DNA of 59,046 bases from an uncultured Flavihumibacter sp. (GTDB taxonomy: Bacteria; Bacteroidota; Bacteroidia; Chitinophagales; Chitinophagaceae), in NCBI GenBank assembly GCA_946482545.1, contig CAMLRX010000006.1, positions 1-59,046 on the forward strand. Direction: 5' to 3'. Under the pieces are notes generated by a model. It ran no database searches and was not told the origin of the DNA. It saw only the letters and a program-made list of their open reading frames with translations. Both the position numbers and the translations under genes were made by a program. This document shows positions 1-7,702 of the stretch, piece by piece. Numbering within the stretch: the first letter of the stretch is position 1; the number at the start of each line of letters is the position of its first letter.

Positions 1-2018
1 TCTTATTGTTCAGCCTGGGCCTGGAATTCAGTTTTAAAAAACTCGTTAAAGTGGGTGGCTCGGCTTCCATCACCGCGATCGTGGAGGTGATCACGATGCT
101 TGGACTCGGCTTCCTCACCGGGCAATTACTGGGCTGGAACACGATCGACAGTATCTTCCTGGGCGGTATCCTTTCCATATCATCGACCACCATCATTATA
201 CGCGCATTTGAAGAACTTCAGATCAAAACGCAGAAGTTTGCAGGACTGGTTTTCGGCGTGCTCATTGTGGAAGATCTTGTGGCGATACTGCTCCTGGTTT
301 TACTGAGTACCATTGCCGTGAGCCAGCAGTTTTCCGGCGGTGAACTGCTGTTCTCCCTGGCCAAACTGCTTTTCTCCCTCGCCCTGTGGTTCATCGCGGG
401 TATATTTCTTTTACCCACTTTCTTTAAAAGAATCAAGAAGCTGCTGAGTGATGAGACTTTACTTATCGTATCCTGTGCGCTCTGTCTCATGATGGTGCTG
501 CTCACCACACAAGCCGGGTTCTCTCCTGCCCTTGGCGCGTTCATCATGGGTTCATTGCTGGCGGAAACCAACAAAGCGGAACGGATCGAACACCTGATCC
601 TTCCGGTGAAAGACTTTTTCGCCGCCGTGTTCTTCGTTTCCGTAGGCATGTTGCTCGACCCGCAGATACTCGTGGAATACGCCTGGCCCGTCATCATCAT
701 CACCATTGTAACCGTGATCGGGAAATTCCTCAGTTCGGGACTCGGCGCCCTCGTTTCCGGACAGCCGCTGAAAACATCCGTTCAAACCGGCCTCAGTCTT
801 TCCCAGATCGGCGAATTTTCCTTCATCATCGCCACGCTTGGGCTAACACTCAAAGTAACCAGCGAATTTCTTTACCCGATTGCCGTTACCGTTTCGGCCA
901 TCACTACGTTTACCACGCCTTACCTCATCAAACTCAGTCCGGCTGTGCACCAGAAGATAGAAGCTTTGCTGCCGGAAAAATGGAAGAACGCCCTCGCCCG
1001 TTACAGCAACAGTACGCAGACCATGACTTCGGAAAGCGACTGGAAGATCGTATTGCGTTCGGTATTGCTGACCGGCATCACCAACAGCATCATCTGCATC
1101 GCCATCCTGCTGGTTTCCACGCAATACCTTTTACCCTGGCTCTACCATACCTGGACACCGGGCTGGCCGGCCAAAGTGGTGGGCGCCCTGGTAACCATTG
1201 GCGCTATGTCGCCGTTTATATGGGCCATCGCCGCCAAAAGGATCAGGACATCGGCTTACTCCGAACTGTGGCTGAACAAAAGGTACAACCGGGGCCCACT
1301 TGTGATGATGGAAATTATACGTGTAAGCGTTGCCGTGGCATTGGCCGGAATCACGCTGCAACAGATATTCATGACGTATTACACCTGGCTCTTTATCGTG
1401 CCCGCCACCATCGTGGTATTCATGATCTTCTCCAAAAGATTGCAGCAATTCTACCAGCGCATCGAAACCAGGTTCCTCACCAACCTGCACGCGAAAGAAA
1501 GTGCGGAGAAAGAACGGGAGCAACTGCTGCCGTGGGACCTTCACCTTACCAGTTTCACCATTGAACCAGAATTTTCCCAGGTAGGCATTCCGTTGGTGGA
1601 CCTCAGGCTGCGGGAGCAGTTCGGCATCAATATCGTGTCCATTGAAAGGGGGAACAAAAAGATACATGCACCCGCTAAAAATGTGGTGCTGTACCCACAG
1701 GATAAGTTGGGTGTGATTGGAACGGATGAACAGCTGGAACGTTTCCGGGAATACCTGCACCAGCATTCGGGCACATTGCAGGAAAACCAGAGCGAACCCG
1801 TTAAACTGGAACAGTTTGTAGTGCCGGCCGGATCGCCGCTGGTGAACAAAAGTATCCGCAGTACGGGCTTACGCGAAAAAACCAGTGGCCTGGTGGTAGG
1901 CATCGAACGCAAAGGGGAAGCCATGCTGAACCCCTCTTCCGAAACCATTATCCAGGCAGGCGACCTGGTTTGGGTGGTGGGAAAACGAACCCTCATCAGG
2001 GGCTTTCTCGAAAAATGA
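1..2018 (+). CDS. CPA2-family cation:proton antiporter with two TrkA-C domains, 5' truncated by window edge
   Basis: The gene is open at the left edge; the first visible residues (LLFSLGLEFSF) match the interior of the first transmembrane segments of KefB/YbaL-type antiporters, so the true start lies outside. About 310 residues form the Na/H-exchanger membrane domain. A second hydrophobic block of roughly four helices follows (about 350-480), then two TrkA-C (RCK-C) modules near residues 530-590 and 605-670. No TrkA-N nucleotide-binding domain lies between them. By family, it should exchange K+ or Na+ for protons across the inner membrane, gated by a ligand bound to the RCK-C pair. It stands alone: the next gene is 85 bp downstream and has a different character. 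The family call is firm; the ion is not determined. Confidence 0.9.
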   Translation, partial: LLFSLGLEFSFKKLVKVGGSASITAIVEVITMLGLGFLTGQLLGWNTIDSIFLGGILSISSTTIIIRAFEELQIKTQKFAGLVFGVLIVEDLVAILLLVLLSTIAVSQQFSGGELLFSLAKLLFSLALWFIAGIFLLPTFFKRIKKLLSDETLLIVSCALCLMMVLLTTQAGFSPALGAFIMGSLLAETNKAERIEHLILPVKDFFAAVFFVSVGMLLDPQILVEYAWPVIIITIVTVIGKFLSSGLGALVSGQPLKTSVQTGLSLSQIGEFSFIIATLGLTLKVTSEFLYPIAVTVSAITTFTTPYLIKLSPAVHQKIEALLPEKWKNALARYSNSTQTMTSESDWKIVLRSVLLTGITNSIICIAILLVSTQYLLPWLYHTWTPGWPAKVVGALVTIGAMSPFIWAIAAKRIRTSAYSELWLNKRYNRGPLVMMEIIRVSVAVALAGITLQQIFMTYYTWLFIVPATIVVFMIFSKRLQQFYQRIETRFLTNLHAKESAEKEREQLLPWDLHLTSFTIEPEFSQVGIPLVDLRLREQFGINIVSIERGNKKIHAPAKNVVLYPQDKLGVIGTDEQLERFREYLHQHSGTLQENQSEPVKLEQFVVPAGSPLVNKSIRSTGLREKTSGLVVGIERKGEAMLNPSSETIIQAGDLVWVVGKRTLIRGFLEK

Positions 2019-2026
2019 TCTTTTTT

Positions 2027-2059
2027 GGATGAACGGTGTAACATTTATCCCGTTCATCC
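2027..2059. promoter_or_regulatory. Perfect 10-bp inverted repeat upstream of the coiled-coil protein
   Basis: GGATGAACGG (2027-2036) and CCGTTCATCC (2050-2059) form a perfect palindrome with a 13-nt spacer. Neither strand has a T tract directly after it, so a terminator is unlikely. A TACATTTA sequence (2060-2067), one base off the TAnnTTTG -7 box, touches its right edge, which fits an operator. ACATTTAT occurs twice (2041-2048, 2061-2068). No regulator is identified. Confidence 0.4.
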
Positions 2060-2103
2060 GTACATTTATACGAACGTTATCGTAAATCAAAAAAGCATCA
2101 GCC

Positions 2104-2619
2104 ATGAACACAACATTTTTATTGAACCTCCGCCGCGCAGGAATGGTATTGGGCGCCGCATTTCTATTGACCGCAGGCGCTCAGGCCCAAACCAAAGAAC
2201 AGAAGGCGGAAGAAAAAGCCAAAGCGGAAGTCGCTAAGGAAAAAGCATTGAAAGAGGCGGAAAACGCCCTGAAGCTCGCCGAAGCCGAGCTTAAAAAAGT
2301 AGATTGGACCCAGATTGAAAAAGACATCAAACAGGCACTGGCCTCCATCGACTGGAAATCGGTTCACAACGATGTGCAACTCGCGTTAAAAGAAGCAAGC
2401 GATGAATTGCAGAAAGTGGATTGGAAAGAAGTGGAAAAAGAGATAAAGAGCGGCCTGAAAGAAGCGAACAGCGCGGAAACCAAAGCCGAGATCAAAAAAG
2501 CCATGAAAGAAGTAGAGAAGGCCATGAAGGAAGCGCAAAAAGAAATGAAAGCCGCGCAGAAAGAAATGGAAAAGGCGCAAAAAGAACAGAAGAAAGCGAT
2601 AGAGAAAATGGAGATATAG
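2104..2619 (+). CDS. Secreted Lys/Ala/Glu-rich coiled-coil protein with DW repeats
   Basis: The 171-residue product begins with a signal peptide that ends at about residue 26 (LTAGAQAQ). The rest is almost wholly helical and charged. Three repeats share the pattern [KS][VI]DW-x2-[VI]-x2-[DE][IV] (KVDWTQIEKDIK, SIDWKSVHNDVQ, KVDWKEVEKEIK). They are followed by a long run of KAMKEAQKEMKAAQ-type heptads. It is probably a periplasmic or surface coiled coil. From memory, similar DW helices occur at the C-terminus of some Bacteroidota M56 (BlaR1-like) peptidases; this is a resemblance only. No function can be assigned. The start has no Shine-Dalgarno but gives a clean signal peptide. Confidence 0.75.
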   Translation: MNTTFLLNLRRAGMVLGAAFLLTAGAQAQTKEQKAEEKAKAEVAKEKALKEAENALKLAEAELKKVDWTQIEKDIKQALASIDWKSVHNDVQLALKEASDELQKVDWKEVEKEIKSGLKEANSAETKAEIKKAMKEVEKAMKEAQKEMKAAQKEMEKAQKEQKKAIEKMEI

Positions 2620-2651
2620 GATCGCAAGCGACTTGTCGTGTATATGTAGCA

Positions 2652-2696
2652 ACACCGGTTATTGGTCAGCCATGACGATAGCCGGTGTATTTTTTT
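2652..2696 (+). terminator. Rho-independent terminator after the coiled-coil gene
   Basis: ACACCGG (2652-2658) pairs with CCGGTGT (2682-2688). An inner GTCA/TGAC pair tightens the stem, and a T7 tract follows at 2690-2696. It lies 32 bp after the stop codon at 2619. Confidence 0.8.
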
Positions 2697-2825
2697 ACCC
2701 CTTTTCGTGGTATTGCTGATATGAGGATAGAAAGTTACCTTGGTTCCTAAGTTCTGCTCCCTACCGAAAGCTTTGGTTATTGCACTGATTGGCTGGCTTT
2801 TATTCATCCACAACAACCTATCAGC

Positions 2826-3644
2826 ATGAAAATCGTCAACAACTTGCTTTTCGGCAACGATGGCAAACAGGTGACCTACCACCCCACCCCCAACAAAGGC
2901 GGAAAGTACACACCCCTATTTCTCGTGATCCATTACACAGCGGTGACCAGGGCCGCAGGCTCCATCTCCTGGTTCCTCAATAAAACGGCCAGCGCATCGG
3001 CACACCTCATCATCGACCGGGATGGCTCTATCATTCAGTTCGCGCCCTTCGACGTGGTAACCTGGCACGCCGGAGAAAGCAGGTGGAACGGTTACAACGG
3101 GCTGAACCGCTATTCGATTGGTATTGAACTGGTGAACGGTGGAAGATTGAGCCGCTCGGGAAACGCATGGATATGCCCGGTGGACAAACGTACCGTACCC
3201 GAAAGCGATGTTTATATGGGCATCCACAAAAACGAACAACGCGAACAGGCCTGGCACGAGTACACCGAAGAACAACTCCAGGTAACCGCTGAGATCGGCG
3301 CCCTGCTGGTGAAAACTTACGGCCTGGAAGATGTGGTGGGGCACGACGATATTTCCCCCATCCGCAAAAGTGACCCGGGACCCGCTTTCCCGATGAACAG
3401 TTTCCGCTCCAAGATCATGGGCCGGAAAGACGATGCGCTGGATACCTATAAAACCAGTACAGCGGTTAATATCCGGAAAGGCCCGGGCACACAATATGAC
3501 CCCATCACCAACCCGTTGCCCGCAGACACAAAGGTGGAAGTATTAAAAAGAGAAGGCAACTGGAGTTTTGTGGAAGTAATCGGGAAAGTACACAACATCA
3601 ACGACCTGGAAGGATGGGTGAGTACAAAATACCTGGTGAAATAA
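2826..3644 (+). CDS. N-acetylmuramoyl-L-alanine amidase (Amidase_2) with C-terminal SH3 domain
   Basis: The 272-residue protein carries an Amidase_2/PGRP fold. Its zinc and catalytic residues are visible as VIHYTA, TWHAGES, IGIELVNGG, and VGHDDISPIRKSDPGP near residue 185. A bacterial SH3 domain (AVNIRKGPGTQYDP to the end, about 210-272) should bind peptidoglycan. The enzyme cleaves the bond between N-acetylmuramic acid and the stem peptide. The N-terminus (MKIVNNLLFGNDGK) has no signal peptide, so it may act in the cytoplasm on imported muropeptides like AmpD, or leave by another route. It converges on the next gene with no intervening base. Confidence 0.9.
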   Translation: MKIVNNLLFGNDGKQVTYHPTPNKGGKYTPLFLVIHYTAVTRAAGSISWFLNKTASASAHLIIDRDGSIIQFAPFDVVTWHAGESRWNGYNGLNRYSIGIELVNGGRLSRSGNAWICPVDKRTVPESDVYMGIHKNEQREQAWHEYTEEQLQVTAEIGALLVKTYGLEDVVGHDDISPIRKSDPGPAFPMNSFRSKIMGRKDDALDTYKTSTAVNIRKGPGTQYDPITNPLPADTKVEVLKREGNWSFVEVIGKVHNINDLEGWVSTKYLVK

Positions 3645-4577
3645 TCAGCTTTGGCAGAGCGCACGTTTCGCTTCCAGGTATTCGTTCCATAATTCAGTAA
3701 CAATAGCCGCGGCTGGTTGAATGGTCTCGACAAGGGCGCTCACCTGGCCGATTTCCAGTTCGCCTTCCTGCATATCACCTTCAAACATACCTTTTTTGGC
3801 GCGCGCCCTTCCGAGTATTGTTTTTAATGCTTCGGGAGTGGCGCCTTTTTGTTCCGCGGCGTGTACCTGGTGAAAAAAATCGTTTTTCAGCAACCTTACC
3901 GGCACGAGTTGCTTCATGGAAAGCATAGTGTCTCCTTCTTTGCTTTGGAGCACCGCATGCTTAAATGCAGGATGAGCCGAAGCTTCCTCGCTGGCCACGA
4001 AACGTGTACCCACCTGTACCCCGGAAGCGCCTAACGCCATGGCCGCCAGCATCTGTCTTCCCGTAGCAATGCCGCCCGCCGCAATTACCGGGATGGAAAC
4101 AGCCTTTACCACGGCTGGAATCAGCACCATCGTAGTGGTCTCTTCTCTTCCATTATGGCCGCCCGCTTCAAAACCTTCTGCCACCACAGCATCGCAACCC
4201 GCATCTTCCGCTTTCTTCGCGAATTTGCTGCTGCTGACCACATGCACCACTTTGATGTCTGCCGATTTTAAAACCGGTGTCCAGGTCGTGGGATTACCGG
4301 CTGAAGTAAATACGATGGGAACTTTTTCTGCTTTAATAATTTCAATCAGCGCCTCAATACCCGGATACAACAAAGGGATGTTTACACCGAAAGGCTTATC
4401 CGTGGCCGCTTTGCATTTACGAATATGTTCGCGCAGCACATCCGGATACATACTGCCTGCACCCAGCAATCCCAATCCGCCGGCATTACTAACGGCGCTC
4501 GCTAAACGCCAACCGGAAGTCCATACCATCCCCGCCTGGATGATGGGATATTTTATTTGAAAGAGGTTGGAAAGCAT
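3645..4577 (-). CDS. FabK-like / nitronate monooxygenase-family flavoprotein
   Basis: The 310-residue protein is a TIM-barrel FMN enzyme of the 2-nitropropane dioxygenase/FabK superfamily. Visible landmarks are the N-terminal KYPIIQAGMVW, the EGFEAGGHNGREETTTM loop typical of FabK-type enoyl-ACP reductases, and the phosphate-binding IPVIAAGGIATGRQ followed by ALGASGVQVGTRF. The family contains both nitronate monooxygenases, which detoxify propionate-3-nitronate and nitroalkanes, and FabK enoyl-ACP reductases. The sequence leans towards FabK in the GGHxGxxTTM motif, but no fatty-acid genes adjoin, so the substrate is open. It is transcribed convergently with the amidase; the two stop codons are adjacent. 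Confidence 0.85.
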   Translation of the reverse strand: MLSNLFQIKYPIIQAGMVWTSGWRLASAVSNAGGLGLLGAGSMYPDVLREHIRKCKAATDKPFGVNIPLLYPGIEALIEIIKAEKVPIVFTSAGNPTTWTPVLKSADIKVVHVVSSSKFAKKAEDAGCDAVVAEGFEAGGHNGREETTTMVLIPAVVKAVSIPVIAAGGIATGRQMLAAMALGASGVQVGTRFVASEEASAHPAFKHAVLQSKEGDTMLSMKQLVPVRLLKNDFFHQVHAAEQKGATPEALKTILGRARAKKGMFEGDMQEGELEIGQVSALVETIQPAAAIVTELWNEYLEAKRALCQS

Positions 4578-4616
4578 GGTAATTCAAAATTCATCATTCA
4601 ACATCCAAAATTCGCC

Positions 4617-5618
4617 CTACTGTTTCCCTAAATCAATCTCCGTATTGTCCCCGATGTTCAGGCTACGACTTTCTCCTTTCACTTCGGTATCACTTCCGAT
4701 CAGGGATTGAATCAATACGATATCATAGAGATCGGCATAAGAACCGATGATGGAATCTTTGATGATGGAGGAATCGATGGTGGCATGTTCCCCAACGGCA
4801 ACATTGGGCCCGATGATGGAATTTTTTATGGTGCAACCCGGCGCGATACTTACCGGAGGTACGATGATGGAGTTCTCGAAATTGGAGCCTTCGGGAATGC
4901 TGCCGCCAAGTTTCTTCAGCAAGGTGGCATTGGAAGCGAGGAGCGACTCTTTCCTACCGCAATCGAACCAGTTCTGCACTTTAAAGGTGCGCAGCCTGGC
5001 TCCGTGTTTGATCATACATTCGATGGCATCCGTGAGGTTGAATTCCCCGTGCGCCTTGATGCCGTTCTGAATATTGTTCTCGAGGCAATTGAAGAGGAAC
5101 TTCGTTTCCCTGATTTTATAGATGCCCACCAATGCCAGGTTGGATTTTGGAATATGCGGTTTCTCCACTACCCGCGTAATCAGGCCTTCCTCATCCATTT
5201 CCGCCACACCGAAATTGCGGGGGTCGTCCACTTTTTTCACTCCCAGCAGCGAACTGTCCTGGGCCACGACCGCTTTTACATCATACTCGCAAATAGAGTC
5301 GCCCAGTACAATGAACATTTCGTCTTCCCCTACGATTTCTTTGGTAAGATATATGGCGTGCCCCAACCCCTGCCTTTCAGACTGCACCACGAAGTGCGCA
5401 TTCAGTGAAGGGTAATTTTCTTTCACATAATCCTGGATCTTATCCCCGAGGTAACCTACGATGAACACAAAATCGCGTATTCCGGCCTCCACAAGCTGGT
5501 CGATGATGATGCTCAGGATGGACCTGCCAGCAAGGGGAATCAGCGCTTTGGGCTGTGTATATGTATGGGGGCGGAGTTTGGTGCCTGCCCCTGCTACCGG
5601 TATAATCGCCTTCATCAA
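4617..5618 (-). CDS. Sugar-1-phosphate nucleotidyltransferase with left-handed beta-helix tail
   Basis: The 333-residue protein starts with the nucleotidyltransferase signature (IIPVAGAGTKLRPHTYTQPKAL), followed by VLGDSI and EKPHIPKSNLALVGIYKI. The C-terminal 90 residues contain hexapeptide repeats (NSIIVPPVSIAPGCTIKNSIIG) that build a left-handed beta-helix. By family it joins a sugar-1-phosphate to an NTP (dTTP or UTP) to give an activated sugar for envelope polysaccharides. The signature has K where RmlA and GlmU have R (GTRL to GTKL). There is no second acyl/acetyltransferase active site, so a bifunctional GlmU role is unlikely. Two adjacent ATGs are possible starts. It is divergent from glyA across 64 bp. 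Confidence 0.85.
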   Translation of the reverse strand: MMKAIIPVAGAGTKLRPHTYTQPKALIPLAGRSILSIIIDQLVEAGIRDFVFIVGYLGDKIQDYVKENYPSLNAHFVVQSERQGLGHAIYLTKEIVGEDEMFIVLGDSICEYDVKAVVAQDSSLLGVKKVDDPRNFGVAEMDEEGLITRVVEKPHIPKSNLALVGIYKIRETKFLFNCLENNIQNGIKAHGEFNLTDAIECMIKHGARLRTFKVQNWFDCGRKESLLASNATLLKKLGGSIPEGSNFENSIIVPPVSIAPGCTIKNSIIGPNVAVGEHATIDSSIIKDSIIGSYADLYDIVLIQSLIGSDTEVKGESRSLNIGDNTEIDLGKQ

Positions 5619-5670
5619 ATGTATTTGAGTTCCTTACGGCGGGCAAATTACAATATTTAACCAAACAATA

Positions 5671-5678
5671 TATCTTTG
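5671..5678 (+). promoter_or_regulatory. -7 box (TATCTTTG) of glyA
   Basis: TATCTTTG matches TAnnTTTG exactly and ends 4 bp before the glyA ATG at 5683. No convincing TTTG is seen at -33. If used, the transcript would be leaderless or nearly so. Confidence 0.55.
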
Positions 5679-5682
5679 CGCC

Positions 5683-6960
5683 ATGCAAAGAGATACCCTC
5701 GTATTCGACCTCATAGGAAAAGAGCTCGAACGCCAACGTCACGGCATTGAACTGATTGCCTCCGAGAATTTTACCAGCCTCCAGGTAATGCAGGCCATGG
5801 GAAGCGTATTAACCAATAAATATGCGGAAGGTTACCCCGGACGCCGTTATTATGGCGGATGCGAAGTGGTGGACCAGACGGAGCAACTCGCCATCGACCG
5901 ACTGAAAGAGATTTTCAACTGCGAATATGCCAACGTGCAGCCCCACAGCGGCGCACAGGCCAATGCCGCCGTTATGCTGGCCATCCTGCAACCCGGTGAT
6001 AAAATCCTGGGACTGGACCTCAGCATGGGTGGACACCTTACTCACGGGTCACCCGTGAACTTCTCCGGAAAACTTTACCAGCCCGTATTCTACGGCGTTA
6101 CCAGGGAAACCGGGCTTGTAGATTATGATATGCTGGAAAGAGTAGCCCGCGAAGAGAAACCCAAACTGATCATTTGCGGCGCCTCCGCTTACAGCCGCGA
6201 CTGGGACTATGCCCGCATCCGCGCCGTAGCCGACGAAATCAACGCTTTTGTATTGTGTGATATGGCACACCCCGCCGGTCTGATCGCCAAAGGTTTGCTG
6301 AAATCGCCTTTCGAACATTGTCATTTCGTGACCTCCACCACCCACAAAACACTTCGCGGCCCCCGTGGTGGTGTGATTATGATGCATAAAGATTTCGAAA
6401 ACCCATTTGGTCTTACCGATGTGAAAGGCAACACCCGCATGATGAGCAACCTCATCGATATGGCCGTGTTCCCCGGTACACAAGGTGGTCCGCTGGAACA
6501 CGTGATCGCCGCCAAAGCAGTGGCTTTCGGCGAAATCCTCAGCGACGAATTCACCGTTTATGCCCAGCAGGTAATCAAAAATGCCCAGGCCATGGCCAAA
6601 GCATTCACCGACCGCGGCTACCAGATCATCAGCGGTGGAACCGATAACCACCTGATGCTGATCGATCTCCGCAATAAGAATATCTCGGGGAAAAAAGCGG
6701 AACTGGTGCTGGGTAAGGCAGACATCACCGCTAATAAGAATATGGTTCCTTATGATGATAAGAGCGCTTTCGTAACTTCCGGTATCCGTTTTGGCGTGGC
6801 CGCTATTACGAGCAGGGGCATGAAGGAAGAACACATGGAGTTTGTGGTGAACGCGATTGATAAGGCATTGATGAATGCGGATGATGAAGCGGTGCTGGAA
6901 GGATTGAGGAAAGAAGTGAATGGGTTTATGAAGGATTTTCCGTTGTATCCTGAGTTGTAG
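5683..6960 (+). CDS. glyA: Serine hydroxymethyltransferase
   Basis: The 425-residue protein is a full-length SHMT. It converts serine and tetrahydrofolate to glycine and 5,10-methylene-THF, the main one-carbon source for purine and thymidylate synthesis, using PLP in the cytoplasm. Landmarks are LIASENFTS near the N-terminus, [11 protein letters not shown], and the PLP lysine in [14 protein letters not shown] at K222. The C-terminal [14 protein letters not shown] segment is also present. Length and motifs are normal. It is monocistronic: a repeat-rich stretch of about 230 bp follows. purQ, another one-carbon user, lies about 8 kb away and is not linked. A TAnnTTTG box sits immediately upstream of the start. 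Confidence 0.98.
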   Translation: MQRDTLVFDLIGKELERQRHGIELIASENFTSLQVMQAMGSVLTNKYAEGYPGRRYYGGCEVVDQTEQLAIDRLKEIFNCEYANVQPHSGAQANAAVMLAILQPGDKILGLDLSMGGHLTHGSPVNFSGKLYQPVFYGVTRETGLVDYDMLERVAREEKPKLIICGASAYSRDWDYARIRAVADEINAFVLCDMAHPAGLIAKGLLKSPFEHCHFVTSTTHKTLRGPRGGVIMMHKDFENPFGLTDVKGNTRMMSNLIDMAVFPGTQGGPLEHVIAAKAVAFGEILSDEFTVYAQQVIKNAQAMAKAFTDRGYQIISGGTDNHLMLIDLRNKNISGKKAELVLGKADITANKNMVPYDDKSAFVTSGIRFGVAAITSRGMKEEHMEFVVNAIDKALMNADDEAVLEGLRKEVNGFMKDFPLYPEL

Positions 6961-7188
6961 GTTTCACGCAAAGGGATTCACGCAAAGACGCAAGGGGGCA
7001 GGGACGCAAAGAGCGATTGAAGGGCGGGGGAGTTGTTGGAGATGCGGGCTTCTTGTGAAGGCACGATTTTTTTTGTTTTGGGTGCAGACTTCTTGTAAAG
7101 GCGCGAACTTGTTGTAGGGTGAGGGGTTGGTTAGGAGGTAGTCGATGGGAGATCGCTTCGCTGGCGCTCGCGATTTAATTAAAAAGAT
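6961..7188. repeat. Intergenic mosaic of short direct repeats
   Basis: Two repeat types lie between glyA and the DUF4293 gene. CGCAAAG occurs at 6967-6973, 6981-6987 and 7005-7011, with a CGCAAG variant at 6989-6994. A 40-bp unit then appears twice in tandem (7041-7080 and 7081-7120); its core is GCTTCTTGTGAAGGCACGA at 7048-7066 and ACTTCTTGTAAAGGCGCGA at 7088-7106. An ATCGC/GCGAT hairpin lies at about 7151-7173. The minus strand is open here, but its low-complexity translation (LCVPAPLRLCVN) looks like translated repeat rather than a gene. Confidence 0.65.
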
Positions 7189-7596
7189 ATGATTCAAAGA
7201 GTACAAACATTGTGGTTACTGCTGGCTGCGGCGGCATCGTTCCTGACGCTGAATTTTGCTTTTTATAGCGGAACTACGGCGGAAGGCGCTTATCTGGAGT
7301 TGAATGCGAAGGAGAATATTCCTATTTTAATTCTTTCTGTGGCAACTGCGGTGTTGGCATTGGTGACTATATTTCTGTTTAAGAACCGGAAACTGCAGAT
7401 GAAGCTTACATTGGTGGGATTGGCTGTGAGCATTCTGACGCTGGTATTGTATTTCAGAAAAACCAGTGAGTTCGTGAATGGGAATTACAGCATCTGGGCT
7501 ATACTGAGCCTGGTGGTACCCGTTTTCCTTTTCTTCGCGACCAGGGGAATTTATAAGGATGAGAAGCTGATCAAAAGCCTGGACAGGCTGCGGTAA
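7189..7596 (+). CDS. DUF4293-family small membrane protein
   Basis: The 135-residue protein has four predicted membrane segments, near residues 5-25, 45-65, 72-90 and 100-120. It begins MIQRVQTLWLLLAAAASFLTL, the hallmark start of the DUF4293 family, which I know only from Bacteroidota. Its function is unknown. It follows the repeat mosaic and is followed by a strong bidirectional terminator, so it is probably transcribed alone. No catalytic motif is visible. There is a GATATG start without a Shine-Dalgarno. Confidence 0.8.
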   Translation: MIQRVQTLWLLLAAAASFLTLNFAFYSGTTAEGAYLELNAKENIPILILSVATAVLALVTIFLFKNRKLQMKLTLVGLAVSILTLVLYFRKTSEFVNGNYSIWAILSLVVPVFLFFATRGIYKDEKLIKSLDRLR

Positions 7597-7617
7597 CTTC
7601 CTTCACCATAAGACACT

Positions 7618-7650
7618 AAAAAAGCAGGATAGGGAATGTCCTGCTTTTTT
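7618..7650. terminator. Bidirectional terminator between the DUF4293 gene and uvrA
   Basis: AAAAAAGCAGGA (7618-7629) pairs perfectly with TCCTGCTTTTTT (7639-7650). The A and T tracts allow termination in both directions, serving the two convergent genes. Confidence 0.9.
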
Positions 7651-7702
7651 ATTTTCGGTTTTCCAAGGTTCAGCCCTGGCGGTTATTTACCGGGCCGGAT
7701 GC

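Noticed and set aside
6049..6834. 261-codon minus-strand open frame inside glyA
   Set aside because: It is histidine/glycine-rich antisense of a conserved gene, without domain signals.
6964..7206. 80-codon minus-strand frame between glyA and the DUF4293 gene
   Set aside because: Its translation (LCVPAPLRLCVN) is that of the CGCAAAG repeats, not a protein.
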